This document shows, in pieces, positions 54,842 through 64,000 of a DNA stretch of 64,000 nt. The notes under the pieces were generated by a model that had not been told where the DNA came from, made no database searches, and was given only the letters and a program-made list of their open reading frames with translations. The stretch lies in assembly GCA_019636755.1 (NCBI GenBank), contig JAHBWZ010000002.1, positions 62,001-126,000 of the forward strand. The letters run 5' to 3'. The stretch is from Phycisphaeraceae bacterium (GTDB taxonomy: Bacteria; Planctomycetota; Phycisphaerae; Phycisphaerales; SM1A02). Every line of letters starts with the position of its first letter. The stretch's first letter is position 1. The translations under genes and the position numbers were made by a program.

Positions 54842-54965
54842 CGAACCGGCCTTTCGATCTCGCAGGCGGGACGGCGACCGGGCCTGTCATCCGGCCGCCG
54901 TCCGCTCCTGCGTGCCGCCGGCGCCGGCGGACCGGGACGGTCGCGGCGCGGGGCGGCGTTTCTGC

Positions 54966-56162
<1,197 letters not shown>

Positions 56163-56335
56163 CGCGAGAAGCTCCAGAAGAGAGGGGTGAGAATGCGAAT
56201 CGGGGCGATGAACCGGCGGACGCCGGACGCCTCCTCGTCCATGGATCGCCCCCCTTGCGCACCCCGGTCGGACGAGAAGGGGGGATTGTACGGGCGGCAC
56301 CCCCGCCCGGTGAAAAGACCGACGACTGCCGCGAA

Positions 56336-56407
56336 AGCCACCAACGGGATTTGAACCCGTGACCTCACCCTTACCAAGGGTGTGCTCTACCCCTGAGCTA
56401 CGGTGGC
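56336..56407 (-). tRNA. tRNA-Thr (GGT anticodon)
   Basis: The ends GCCACC and GGTGGC pair as the acceptor stem. The anticodon region is CTTGGTAAG (GGT). The D-arm AGCTCAGGGGTAGAGC and T-loop GTTCAAATC are standard. It lies 174 bases upstream of tuf on the same strand. Confidence 0.93.
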
Positions 56408-56636
56408 CTGCCGGATCGTCCCCACCCGCGGGGAAGGATCCCTCGGGCCGGGAAGAAAAACGCTCCGGAGGCCGGAGCGAGCGGACAGTGTATCCGCAAG
56501 GACGGTGTCCGCAAGTCGGGATCGGCCAGCGGGCGGCGGTCCTTTCGCCGAAGTCCCGGGCAATCCGCGCGGAGATCCCTCGGAACACGGCCGGAAGGCC
56601 GCAGCCGCGCCACGGGCCGTCGCGCCACGCGGCGCG

Positions 56637-57581
56637 TCAGCGGGCGGTCAGGTTGCGGATGCGCGCCCGCATGCGGCCGCCCGCACCCGCGGTGCCTTCC
56701 AGGTCATCCAGCGTCTCCCACGCGGAGAAGGGGCTGATGTGCCCGTCGAGCATGAGCATCAGGCAGACATCCCCGGCATACCGGAAGTCCGCCTGCGCCG
56801 AAGGTCCGCCGATGGCGGGGTTGTTGGTGACGACGTTGTACGCGGCCGGCACCGGATCGATCACCAGCCCGGCCCACGAGTCGACGAGATACATCGACAG
56901 GCTCGGCCGGCGGATCTGTGCCGCCGAGATGATCCCGGCCCGCGACCCCACCGGCTCCACCCACCCCGTGGTCTCCGGATCCGCGTTGAAGAAGTTGTTG
57001 GCCGCGAAGTATCCCGGAGCACCCACCTCGTCCGCCCCGAAGCCGGCGGTGTCGTAGGGCAGCGGGAATGCCCCGTCGGCCGTCCGATAATCCTTCCGCG
57101 TATTCGTGGCATAGGAGCGGAACGGGTTGTCCGGCCATGGCCCGTACTTCTCGTAGAAGAAGCGGTCCGGCGCCTCGAAAAGGTAGAAGTCGTCGGCACC
57201 GACCTGTTGCGGCGGCCTGATTCCCGAAGTCGTCCACAGGATGTCCGCCCAGGTCCCGCGGTTCGGCTCACCCATGGCGCCCAGGTCGCAGCCGATGACG
57301 GACCGGACCTTGCCGCGGTAGCAGCCGGGGCACCCTGGGTACTTGTAGTTGAACTGGCTCGGGACGACCGAGTCCACGTTCTCCTGGGTGTACGCCGTCA
57401 TGAAGGTCGAGACCTGCCGCAGATTGCTCTGCGAACTCGTCTGGACACCCGCGCGACGGACACCTGCGAGGGCTGGCAGGAGGATCGCGACCAGCAGGGC
57501 GATGATCCCGATGACGACCAGCACCTCGATCAGGGTGAAGCCGGCGTGACGCCGGCCGGCGGACATGGGTGACTCGAGCAT
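56637..57581 (-). CDS. Prepilin-type N-terminal methylation protein (pseudopilin-like)
   Basis: 314 residues. The type IV prepilin signal is SAGRRHAGFTLIEVLVVIGI followed by the hydrophobic helix. In planctomycetes such proteins are very numerous and related to pseudopilins (DUF1559 type). The body has several aromatic/Gly-rich segments and the conserved end LMLMLDGHISPFSAWETLD. ATG 57581 with GGAG six bases upstream is chosen. Confidence 0.82.
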   Translation of the reverse strand: MLESPMSAGRRHAGFTLIEVLVVIGIIALLVAILLPALAGVRRAGVQTSSQSNLRQVSTFMTAYTQENVDSVVPSQFNYKYPGCPGCYRGKVRSVIGCDLGAMGEPNRGTWADILWTTSGIRPPQQVGADDFYLFEAPDRFFYEKYGPWPDNPFRSYATNTRKDYRTADGAFPLPYDTAGFGADEVGAPGYFAANNFFNADPETTGWVEPVGSRAGIISAAQIRRPSLSMYLVDSWAGLVIDPVPAAYNVVTNNPAIGGPSAQADFRYAGDVCLMLMLDGHISPFSAWETLDDLEGTAGAGGRMRARIRNLTAR

Positions 57582-57763
57582 GGAGGACTCCGGATCGCGG
57601 GGCGGGCCCGTCGAACATACCTCACGAACCTCTTCCCGACCACGCGGGACGGCCGTGACCCCGGCGGGCTGACGTGAGGACCGCCCGGGCCGCCGGTCAC
57701 CATACCCGTTCGCGATGAGGGCGATCCGGGATGCGGCCTTTCCGCCGCGGCGGGCGCCCGGTC

Positions 57764-59212
57764 TCACCCGAGGTTCATCGTCATCAGGAACTCGGCGTTG
57801 GACTTCGACTTCGCCAGCCGGCTGCGGAGCAGTTCCATGGCGTCCACGACGCTCATGTCGGAGACCACCTTCCGCAGGCGGACCACCAGTTCCAGTTCCT
57901 TCGGGTCCAGCAGCAGTTCCTCGCGGCGCGTGCCGGACGCGGAGATGTCGATCGCCGGCCAGACCCGCTTCTCCACCAGTTTCCGGGTGAGATGGAGTTC
58001 CGCGTTGCCCGTGCCCTTGAACTCCTCGAAGATCACCTCGTCCGCCTTGGATCCCGTGTCGACCAGGGCGGTCGCGATGATCGTGAGCGACCCGCCGTTC
58101 TCGATGTTCCGGGCGGAGCCGAAGAACTTCTTCGGCTTGATGAGCGCCTGGCTGTCCACGCCGCCGGTGCCGATCTTGCCCGAACCGGGCGCCGCGTTGT
58201 TGTACCCGCGGGCGAGCCGTGTGATCGAGTCCAGCAGGATGACGACGTGCTCGCCGAACTCCACCATGCGCCGCGCCTTCTCCATGACGATCTCGGCGAC
58301 CTGGATATGGCGGTGCGCCTCTTCATCGAAAGTGCTGGCGACGACCTCGACGGCGTCCGGCGTGTTGCGGCGGAAGTCCGTCACTTCTTCCGGCCGTTCG
58401 TCGATGAGCAGGACGATGACGTGAACGTCCGGATGGTTCTCCGCGATCGCGTTGGTGATGCGCTGGAGGATCACGGTCTTGCCGGTCCGCGGCGGCGCCA
58501 CGATGAGCGCCCGCTGCCCGAAGCCCAGCGGCGTCACGAGGTCGATGACGCGACACTCCATGCCTCCGGCCGAGGATTCCAGGTGAATCCGCTCGTTCGG
58601 ATGCAGCGGCGTCAGGTTCTCGAACGTCGGCAGATCGTGCAGGACGGCGGGATCCTGGCCGTTGACCTCCTCGACCCGCAGCATCGCGAAGTACGTCTCG
58701 GTCTCCTTCGGCGGCCGGATCAGGCCGCGGATGACCTGGCCACGCCGCAGGCAGAAGCGGCGGACCTGCGACGGGCTGACGTACACGTCGTCGGGCGAGG
58801 CGAGGTAGGAGTACTCGGGACTGCGCAGGAAGCCGTAACCGTCGCCCACGAGTTCCAGCGTGCCCTCGCCGATCATCAGGCCCTGCTTCCGCGCGCGGGC
58901 CTTGAGGATCTCGAACACCAGCTTCTGGCGCGGCATCGTCGCGAAGTCTTCGATCCGGCACTTCCTGGCATGCCGCGCCAGTTCCGACGCGGACATGCCC
59001 TGGAGCATCGTCAGGCTGAGTTCGTCCTTCTTCGCAACCTCGTACCGGCCGTCGAGTTCCGCTTCCAGCGCGGCGGCCTCCATATCCAGTTCCTCGTCCG
59101 TCGGCACCTGGCCGGGGCGAAGCGCGGTCATCGCCGCGCCCTGGCTGAACCCGGAAGATGAGGACGGCGTGCGCTTGCGACGTCGACGGGACTTCTTGCC
59201 GTTCGGGGCCAT
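57764..59212 (-). CDS. rho: Transcription termination factor Rho
   Basis: 482 residues from ATG 59212, with a basic disordered start ([15 protein letters not shown]). RNA-binding cold-shock-type domain [20 protein letters not shown], Walker [10 protein letters not shown], Walker B and Q-loop regions, and the R-loop [20 protein letters not shown]. It is a hexameric RNA helicase. A start at 59407 would add 65 low-complexity residues; AAGGA nine bases before 59212 favours the shorter one. Confidence 0.95.
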   Translation of the reverse strand: MAPNGKKSRRRRKRTPSSSSGFSQGAAMTALRPGQVPTDEELDMEAAALEAELDGRYEVAKKDELSLTMLQGMSASELARHARKCRIEDFATMPRQKLVFEILKARARKQGLMIGEGTLELVGDGYGFLRSPEYSYLASPDDVYVSPSQVRRFCLRRGQVIRGLIRPPKETETYFAMLRVEEVNGQDPAVLHDLPTFENLTPLHPNERIHLESSAGGMECRVIDLVTPLGFGQRALIVAPPRTGKTVILQRITNAIAENHPDVHVIVLLIDERPEEVTDFRRNTPDAVEVVASTFDEEAHRHIQVAEIVMEKARRMVEFGEHVVILLDSITRLARGYNNAAPGSGKIGTGGVDSQALIKPKKFFGSARNIENGGSLTIIATALVDTGSKADEVIFEEFKGTGNAELHLTRKLVEKRVWPAIDISASGTRREELLLDPKELELVVRLRKVVSDMSVVDAMELLRSRLAKSKSNAEFLMTMNLG

Positions 59213-59746
59213 GAATCGTGATCCTTCCTTGTGCTTCTGGGTGCCGCTGTCGGCGGCGTGCTGCCGCGCCGGCGACTCGCTCTCCCGCGTGGCGGGTTCG
59301 TCGCGGCGGGACGGTTCGGACCCCGCGGGGGCCTCCGCCATCGGCGCCTCCATGGTTCCGGCGCCTGCGTCCGGAGAACGAGGCGATCTCGTGCGTCGTC
59401 TTGCCATTCCGTAGTTCCGATCGCGGACGTGCCCGGGCTCGATGCCGTTGTACTCAGCCTCGGATCCCGGTGATCGGGGCCCGGCGAAGCGTGGACGTTC
59501 CTGGTGATCCTGAGGTTGGGGCGAACAAGGGGAAGGGCCGTGGGAGGGCCGAAGGGGCGGGTCAGGCTCACGCCTTCACACCGCACGCGCCGGTTCTGCG
59601 TCGCGCCAGCCCAGGGCCCGCGACTGGCGGGGCGGACCGGCGGGGTTCAGCCGGGAGGCCCGGCGGAGGAACCGACGGACGGACCGGGGATCGCCCGCGG
59701 ACGGGACCACCGCCGGTGCATTCAACCGCCGGATCTGCCGTAAAGA
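59213..59746. other. Spacer between rho and coaE
   Basis: The first ~195 bases could encode a longer Rho N-terminus (start 59407). The rest has short GC-rich repeats and no supported gene. It holds the rho promoter region; no clear -35/-10 pair could be assigned. Confidence 0.5.
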
Positions 59747-60439
59747 TCAGCGACCCGGATCGCTGCCCGGGGTTCCAGTCGCCTGGATTCCTTGGAGGAC
59801 GGCGAGGACGGCGAGGACCTGTCGATTCAATGTCGAGAGGTCGCCGTCGTTGCGGAGGACATGATCGGCCCTTCTTCGCTTCTCGTCAAGCGGAATCTGG
59901 CTGCCCTCCCGGCGGGCGAGTTCCCGCTCGTCCCAGCCGCGGGTCCTGCGCACGCGGTCGAGTCGGATGTCGCGCGGCGCGTCGACGAAGATCACGGCGT
60001 CGCACTCCGCGTCGAGCCCGGCCTCGACCAGGAGCGGCGCATCGATCACGAAGGCGGCGATCGCCGGCCGCGCGCCCGCCCGGGCCTCGGACCGCGCGCG
60101 ATCGAAGACGCTCCGGCGCCGTCGATGGATCCACGGGTGCGTGATCTCCTCCAGGGCGCACCGCGCGGCGGGATCGGCGAAGACCACGTCGGCCAGCCGG
60201 CCGCGATCGACGGCACCGTCGTCCGTGAAGACGGCGTCACCGAATCGATCGCGCAGCCGCCGCCGGATCTCCGGATCGTCCAGCGCCGCCCGCGCATCGG
60301 CATCCGCGTCGGAGACCACGCATCCGGCGTCGGCGAGGAGGCGAGCGACGGCGCTCTTGCCGGCGCCGATGCCACCCACGAGCCCGATGACCGGGATGCG
60401 CGGCCCGTGATCCGCCGGTTCAGCGGTCTCCCCGGTCAT
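59747..60439 (-). CDS. coaE: Dephospho-CoA kinase
   Basis: 230 residues. The P-loop is GLVGGIGAGKSAVARLLADA, with the conserved SDADADARAALD and THPWIHR. Last step of CoA synthesis. The ATG overlaps the cysS stop by four bases. The long upstream frame is a cysS shadow. Confidence 0.93.
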   Translation of the reverse strand: MTGETAEPADHGPRIPVIGLVGGIGAGKSAVARLLADAGCVVSDADADARAALDDPEIRRRLRDRFGDAVFTDDGAVDRGRLADVVFADPAARCALEEITHPWIHRRRRSVFDRARSEARAGARPAIAAFVIDAPLLVEAGLDAECDAVIFVDAPRDIRLDRVRRTRGWDERELARREGSQIPLDEKRRRADHVLRNDGDLSTLNRQVLAVLAVLQGIQATGTPGSDPGR

Positions 60440-62007
60440 GGCGACGGAGTCGCCGAGAGCACGCGGCGCCACGTGGTTCCTTCCGGACCGTCCTTGATCT
60501 CGACGCCCATCGCCAGCAGTTCGTCGCGGATCGCGTCCGCTCTCTGCCACGCCTTCGCAGCCCGGGCGGCGATGCGGTCGCGGATCAGCGACTCGATGCG
60601 CGCCGCATCGCCGCCCTCCTCCGGGGCCGCGTCGCGCGAGAGGTCCAGCACGCCCAGCACGCTGTCCATCCGGCGCAGGGCGCGCCGTTCGTCGGCGAAC
60701 GTCCGCGGCCCGGCGCCGGCATCCGGCGCGCGATCCACCGGCCACGCACCGGCGGCCTCGTTGAGCGCGGCGACGGCCCCGGCGATGTTGAGGTCGTCGC
60801 ACAGGGCGCGCGTGAATGGCGCCATCGCCTGCTCCAGCGGTCCCGCGCCCGGCATCGGCAGGGGCGCGGCGGCGTGGCGCTCCAGCCAGTCGTCCAGTCG
60901 CGCCCAGCGATCGATCTGCCGCTGCGAGTCCCGCACGCCCTGGAACGTGAAGTTCGCGTTGGACCGGTAGTGCGTCCGGATGAGTTCGAGCCGGATCGCC
61001 GCGGGCGAGGCACCTCGCTGCACCAGGTCGCGGACGGTGAAGAAGTTGCCGCGGCTCTTGGACATCTTCTCGTTCTCGACCAGCAGGAAACGGGTGTGGA
61101 ACCAGTACCTGGAGAACTCGGTACGGCCGGTCGCGCCGCACGCCTGCGCGATCTCGCACTCGTGGTGCGGAAAGATGTTGTCCTCGCCACCGGAGTGCAG
61201 GTCGATCACGCCGCCCGTCTCCGCGCCGAGCAGGGCGATCGCCATCGCCGAGCACTCCAGGTGCCACCCCGGGTAGCCCTCGCCCCACGGGCTGGGCCAG
61301 CGCATGACGTGGCGCGGATCGGGCTTCCAGAGCATGAAGTCGGCGGGATGCCGCTTGAGGTTCTGCGTGGCCGCATCGACGCGCCCGCCCTCGCCGGATC
61401 GGACGCGATCGGGCGTGTTGCCCGAGAGCCGGCCGTACGCGGGAAACGACTGCACATCGAAGTAGACCACGCCGTCGGCGCCCACGTACGCGTGGCCGCG
61501 GTCGATCAGCGTCCGGATGAGCGCGATCATCTCCGCGATGTACCGCGTCGGACGCGGCATGACCGCCGGGTCTCGATCCGCGTCCGCGACGACCCGGAGC
61601 CCCAGTCGCCGCGCGTCCTCCAGGAAGGCATCGATGTAGAACTGCGCGACGGCCGTGGGATCGTTCGGATCGAGGTCCGTGCCCTCCGGCAGGCGGCCGC
61701 TCTTCTTCGCCTCCGACAGGCGCATCTGCGCCACCGCCATCTTGTCCTCGCCGCCGCCGTCGGCCCGGTCGTCCTCGGTCATATGACCGACGTCGGTCAT
61801 GTTCATGACCTGCCGGACCTCGAATCCAAGCAGTTCCAGCGTCCGCCGCAGCACGTCTGCGTTCAGGAAGGAGCGGAAGTTCCCGATGTGCGCGTAGTCG
61901 TAGACCGTGGGACCGCAGGTGTAGAAGAGCACGCGGCGTCCCGCGGGATCGATGGGCCGGAACGGCTCGAGCTGCCGCGAGAGCGAGTTGTACAGGTGAA
62001 GCTCCAT
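60436..62007 (-). CDS. cysS: Cysteinyl-tRNA synthetase
   Basis: 523 residues. YTCGPTVYDYAHIGNFRSFL (HIGH-like HIGN), the zinc Cys/His ligands (YTCGP, HLECSAMA, HHECEIA), and the signature NEKMSKSRGNFFTV (KMSKS). ATG 62007 is chosen; an upstream GTG (62016) would add MAA. coaE follows with overlapping codons. Confidence 0.96.
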   Translation of the reverse strand: MELHLYNSLSRQLEPFRPIDPAGRRVLFYTCGPTVYDYAHIGNFRSFLNADVLRRTLELLGFEVRQVMNMTDVGHMTEDDRADGGGEDKMAVAQMRLSEAKKSGRLPEGTDLDPNDPTAVAQFYIDAFLEDARRLGLRVVADADRDPAVMPRPTRYIAEMIALIRTLIDRGHAYVGADGVVYFDVQSFPAYGRLSGNTPDRVRSGEGGRVDAATQNLKRHPADFMLWKPDPRHVMRWPSPWGEGYPGWHLECSAMAIALLGAETGGVIDLHSGGEDNIFPHHECEIAQACGATGRTEFSRYWFHTRFLLVENEKMSKSRGNFFTVRDLVQRGASPAAIRLELIRTHYRSNANFTFQGVRDSQRQIDRWARLDDWLERHAAAPLPMPGAGPLEQAMAPFTRALCDDLNIAGAVAALNEAAGAWPVDRAPDAGAGPRTFADERRALRRMDSVLGVLDLSRDAAPEEGGDAARIESLIRDRIAARAAKAWQRADAIRDELLAMGVEIKDGPEGTTWRRVLSATPSP

Positions 62008-62126
62008 GGCGGCCACGGTACGCGGCGGCGTGCCGGCGTGGCAAACGCCGGGGCCGGACCGATCGATGCGGGGCGCGGCGCACGCGGCCGCTGCCCGCCG
62101 CCCGGCGTGTACACTCGCGACCTCAC

Positions 62127-63080
62127 GTGTCCGCGTCTCACGCCAGCGCCCCGTCCGGCACGCGCGTCCTCGTCACCGGAGGCTGCGGGTTCATCGGCAC
62201 GCATCTCGTCCGCGCCCTGCTGCCGGCCGGGGCGCGGGTCTCGGTGATCGACGACGGATCGACCGGAGATCCGGCCCGGCTGGCGGGACTGCCGATCACG
62301 CTCACGATCGGCTCCATCCTGGACCCGGCCGCGCTGCGCGCCGCCATCGACCAGGCGGAGGTGGTGCTGCACCTCGCGGCGCAGGTGTCCGTCCCGAAGA
62401 GCGTCGCGTCGCCCGTCGAGACGTGGCAGGTCAATACGGAGGGAACCCTGCGCGTGCTGGAGGCCGCCCGGGCGCAGGGCGTGCGGCGCGTCGTCTTCGC
62501 GTCCACCTGCGCCGTCTACGGCCCGGCGCCCAGGCTTCCGTCGCGCGAAGAGGATCCGGTCGACACCGCCTCGCCCTACGCCGCGACCAAGGCCGCGGGC
62601 GAGGCGCTCATGGCGGCCTGGGCGCCGTGCTACGCGCTGGAAACGGTGGTGCTGCGCCTGTTCAACGTGATCGGCCCGGGCCAGTCGCTCGACGGCGGCT
62701 ATGCCGCGGTCGTTCCCGCGTTCCTGCACGCGGCCCGGCACGGCCGGCCCATGCACCTCATGGGCGGGGGCGGTCAGACGCGCGACTTCGTGGCGGTGGA
62801 TGACGTGGTGCGCGCGTTCATGCTCGCGGCGACGCGCGAGGTACCGTTCGCCGGCGAGATCATCAACATCGGCAGCGGCCGCGCGATCAGCATCCGTGAC
62901 CTTGCGGAGATCATCGGCCGCGTGACGGGCAGCGCAGTCCGGCCGACGGAAGCGCCGGCCCGCCCGGGCGACGTGCCCCACGCCCGCGCGGCCATCGATC
63001 GCGCGCGGGAGGCACTCGGATGGCAGCCGACGGCCGCGCTGGAGGATGTCCTCGCCCGCGCCTGGGCGGACCTGTCGTAG
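62127..63080 (+). CDS. NAD-dependent sugar-nucleotide epimerase/dehydratase
   Basis: 317 residues from GTG 62127. GTRVLVTGGCGFIGTHLVRA (Rossmann), VVLHLAAQVSVPKSV, ASTCAVYG, SPYAATKAAGEALM with the catalytic YxxxK and LRLFNVIGPGQSLDGGYAAV. It resembles UDP-GlcNAc/UDP-Glc 4-epimerases. It diverges from cysS and converges with the GDP-mannose dehydratase gene. Confidence 0.88.
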   Translation: MSASHASAPSGTRVLVTGGCGFIGTHLVRALLPAGARVSVIDDGSTGDPARLAGLPITLTIGSILDPAALRAAIDQAEVVLHLAAQVSVPKSVASPVETWQVNTEGTLRVLEAARAQGVRRVVFASTCAVYGPAPRLPSREEDPVDTASPYAATKAAGEALMAAWAPCYALETVVLRLFNVIGPGQSLDGGYAAVVPAFLHAARHGRPMHLMGGGGQTRDFVAVDDVVRAFMLAATREVPFAGEIINIGSGRAISIRDLAEIIGRVTGSAVRPTEAPARPGDVPHARAAIDRAREALGWQPTAALEDVLARAWADLS

Positions 63081-63194
63081 CGCCGGCCACCGCCGCGCGA
63101 TGGCCGCCCGGGGCCGGCACACCCCGCACCCGGGGCACGTCTGTCGTGGCCCTTCGTGGAAGCCGGTCTCGGATGACCGCGCGCGAACGGACGG

Positions 63195-64000
<806 letters not shown>

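Overview
The window is a gene-dense, very GC-rich bacterial chromosome segment that best fits a planctomycete of the Phycisphaerae type. The evidence is the mix of secreted proteins with VPGP/VPAPP C-terminal anchors (PEP-CTERM style), paired calcium-loop 'GC-type dockerin' tails, a prepilin-type N-terminal methylation protein, a zinc-ribbon membrane protein of a kind common in planctomycetes, and a mostly housekeeping background. No rRNA or CRISPR array was seen. Two tRNA genes (Trp and Thr) flank the tuf-rpmG-secE-nusG block.

Layout. 1-10.2 kb: the C-terminal part of an HDOD-GGDEF-REC signalling protein, then a leftward run of dnaE, a ligase-associated DEXH helicase, pdeM and a FUN14-family membrane protein. 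10.3-13.95 kb: a visibly less GC-rich accessory island with two overlapping unknown genes, an IS256-family element with inverted repeats, and a TIR-like (CAP12/Pycsar-type) gene. 14-18.4 kb: small metabolic genes and holB. 18.5-24.1 kb: secreted-protein cluster with two coupled cassettes (A and B). 24.5-32.4 kb: purSL, purQ, OsmC, an oxidoreductase and small membrane proteins. 32.6-40 kb: FG-GAP dockerin protein, an SRPBCC pseudogene, M3-like peptidase, ThrE-type exporter, and a BaiN-like flavoprotein. 40-47.3 kb: cardiolipin synthase and a complete mnhABCDEFG antiporter operon. 47.4-53.4 kb: more secreted proteins including cassette C. 53.4-64 kb: nusG, secE, rpmG, tuf, a pseudopilin-like protein, rho, coaE, cysS, and two sugar-nucleotide genes, the last running off the right edge.

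The most unusual content is a two-gene cassette present three times (20.1-21.0, 21.2-23.7 and 48.8-51.4 kb). The first gene ends in a conserved ~55-residue tail, and its stop codon overlaps the start of the second gene as TGATG. The second gene encodes an exported, C-terminally anchored protein. Each cassette is followed by a ~46-50 nt stem-loop with arm-paired changes. The two full-length copies carry a heptanucleotide tandem repeat between a conserved ribosome-binding site/ATG and the coding body. The copy numbers differ, so the upstream ATG is in a different reading phase in each copy. This is a candidate phase-variable surface-protein locus. A separate dispersed hairpin element (seven copies) lies between genes across the window.

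Limits: family calls come from reading motifs by eye, with no database search. Start codons are uncertain for several genes because many lack a clear Shine-Dalgarno sequence.
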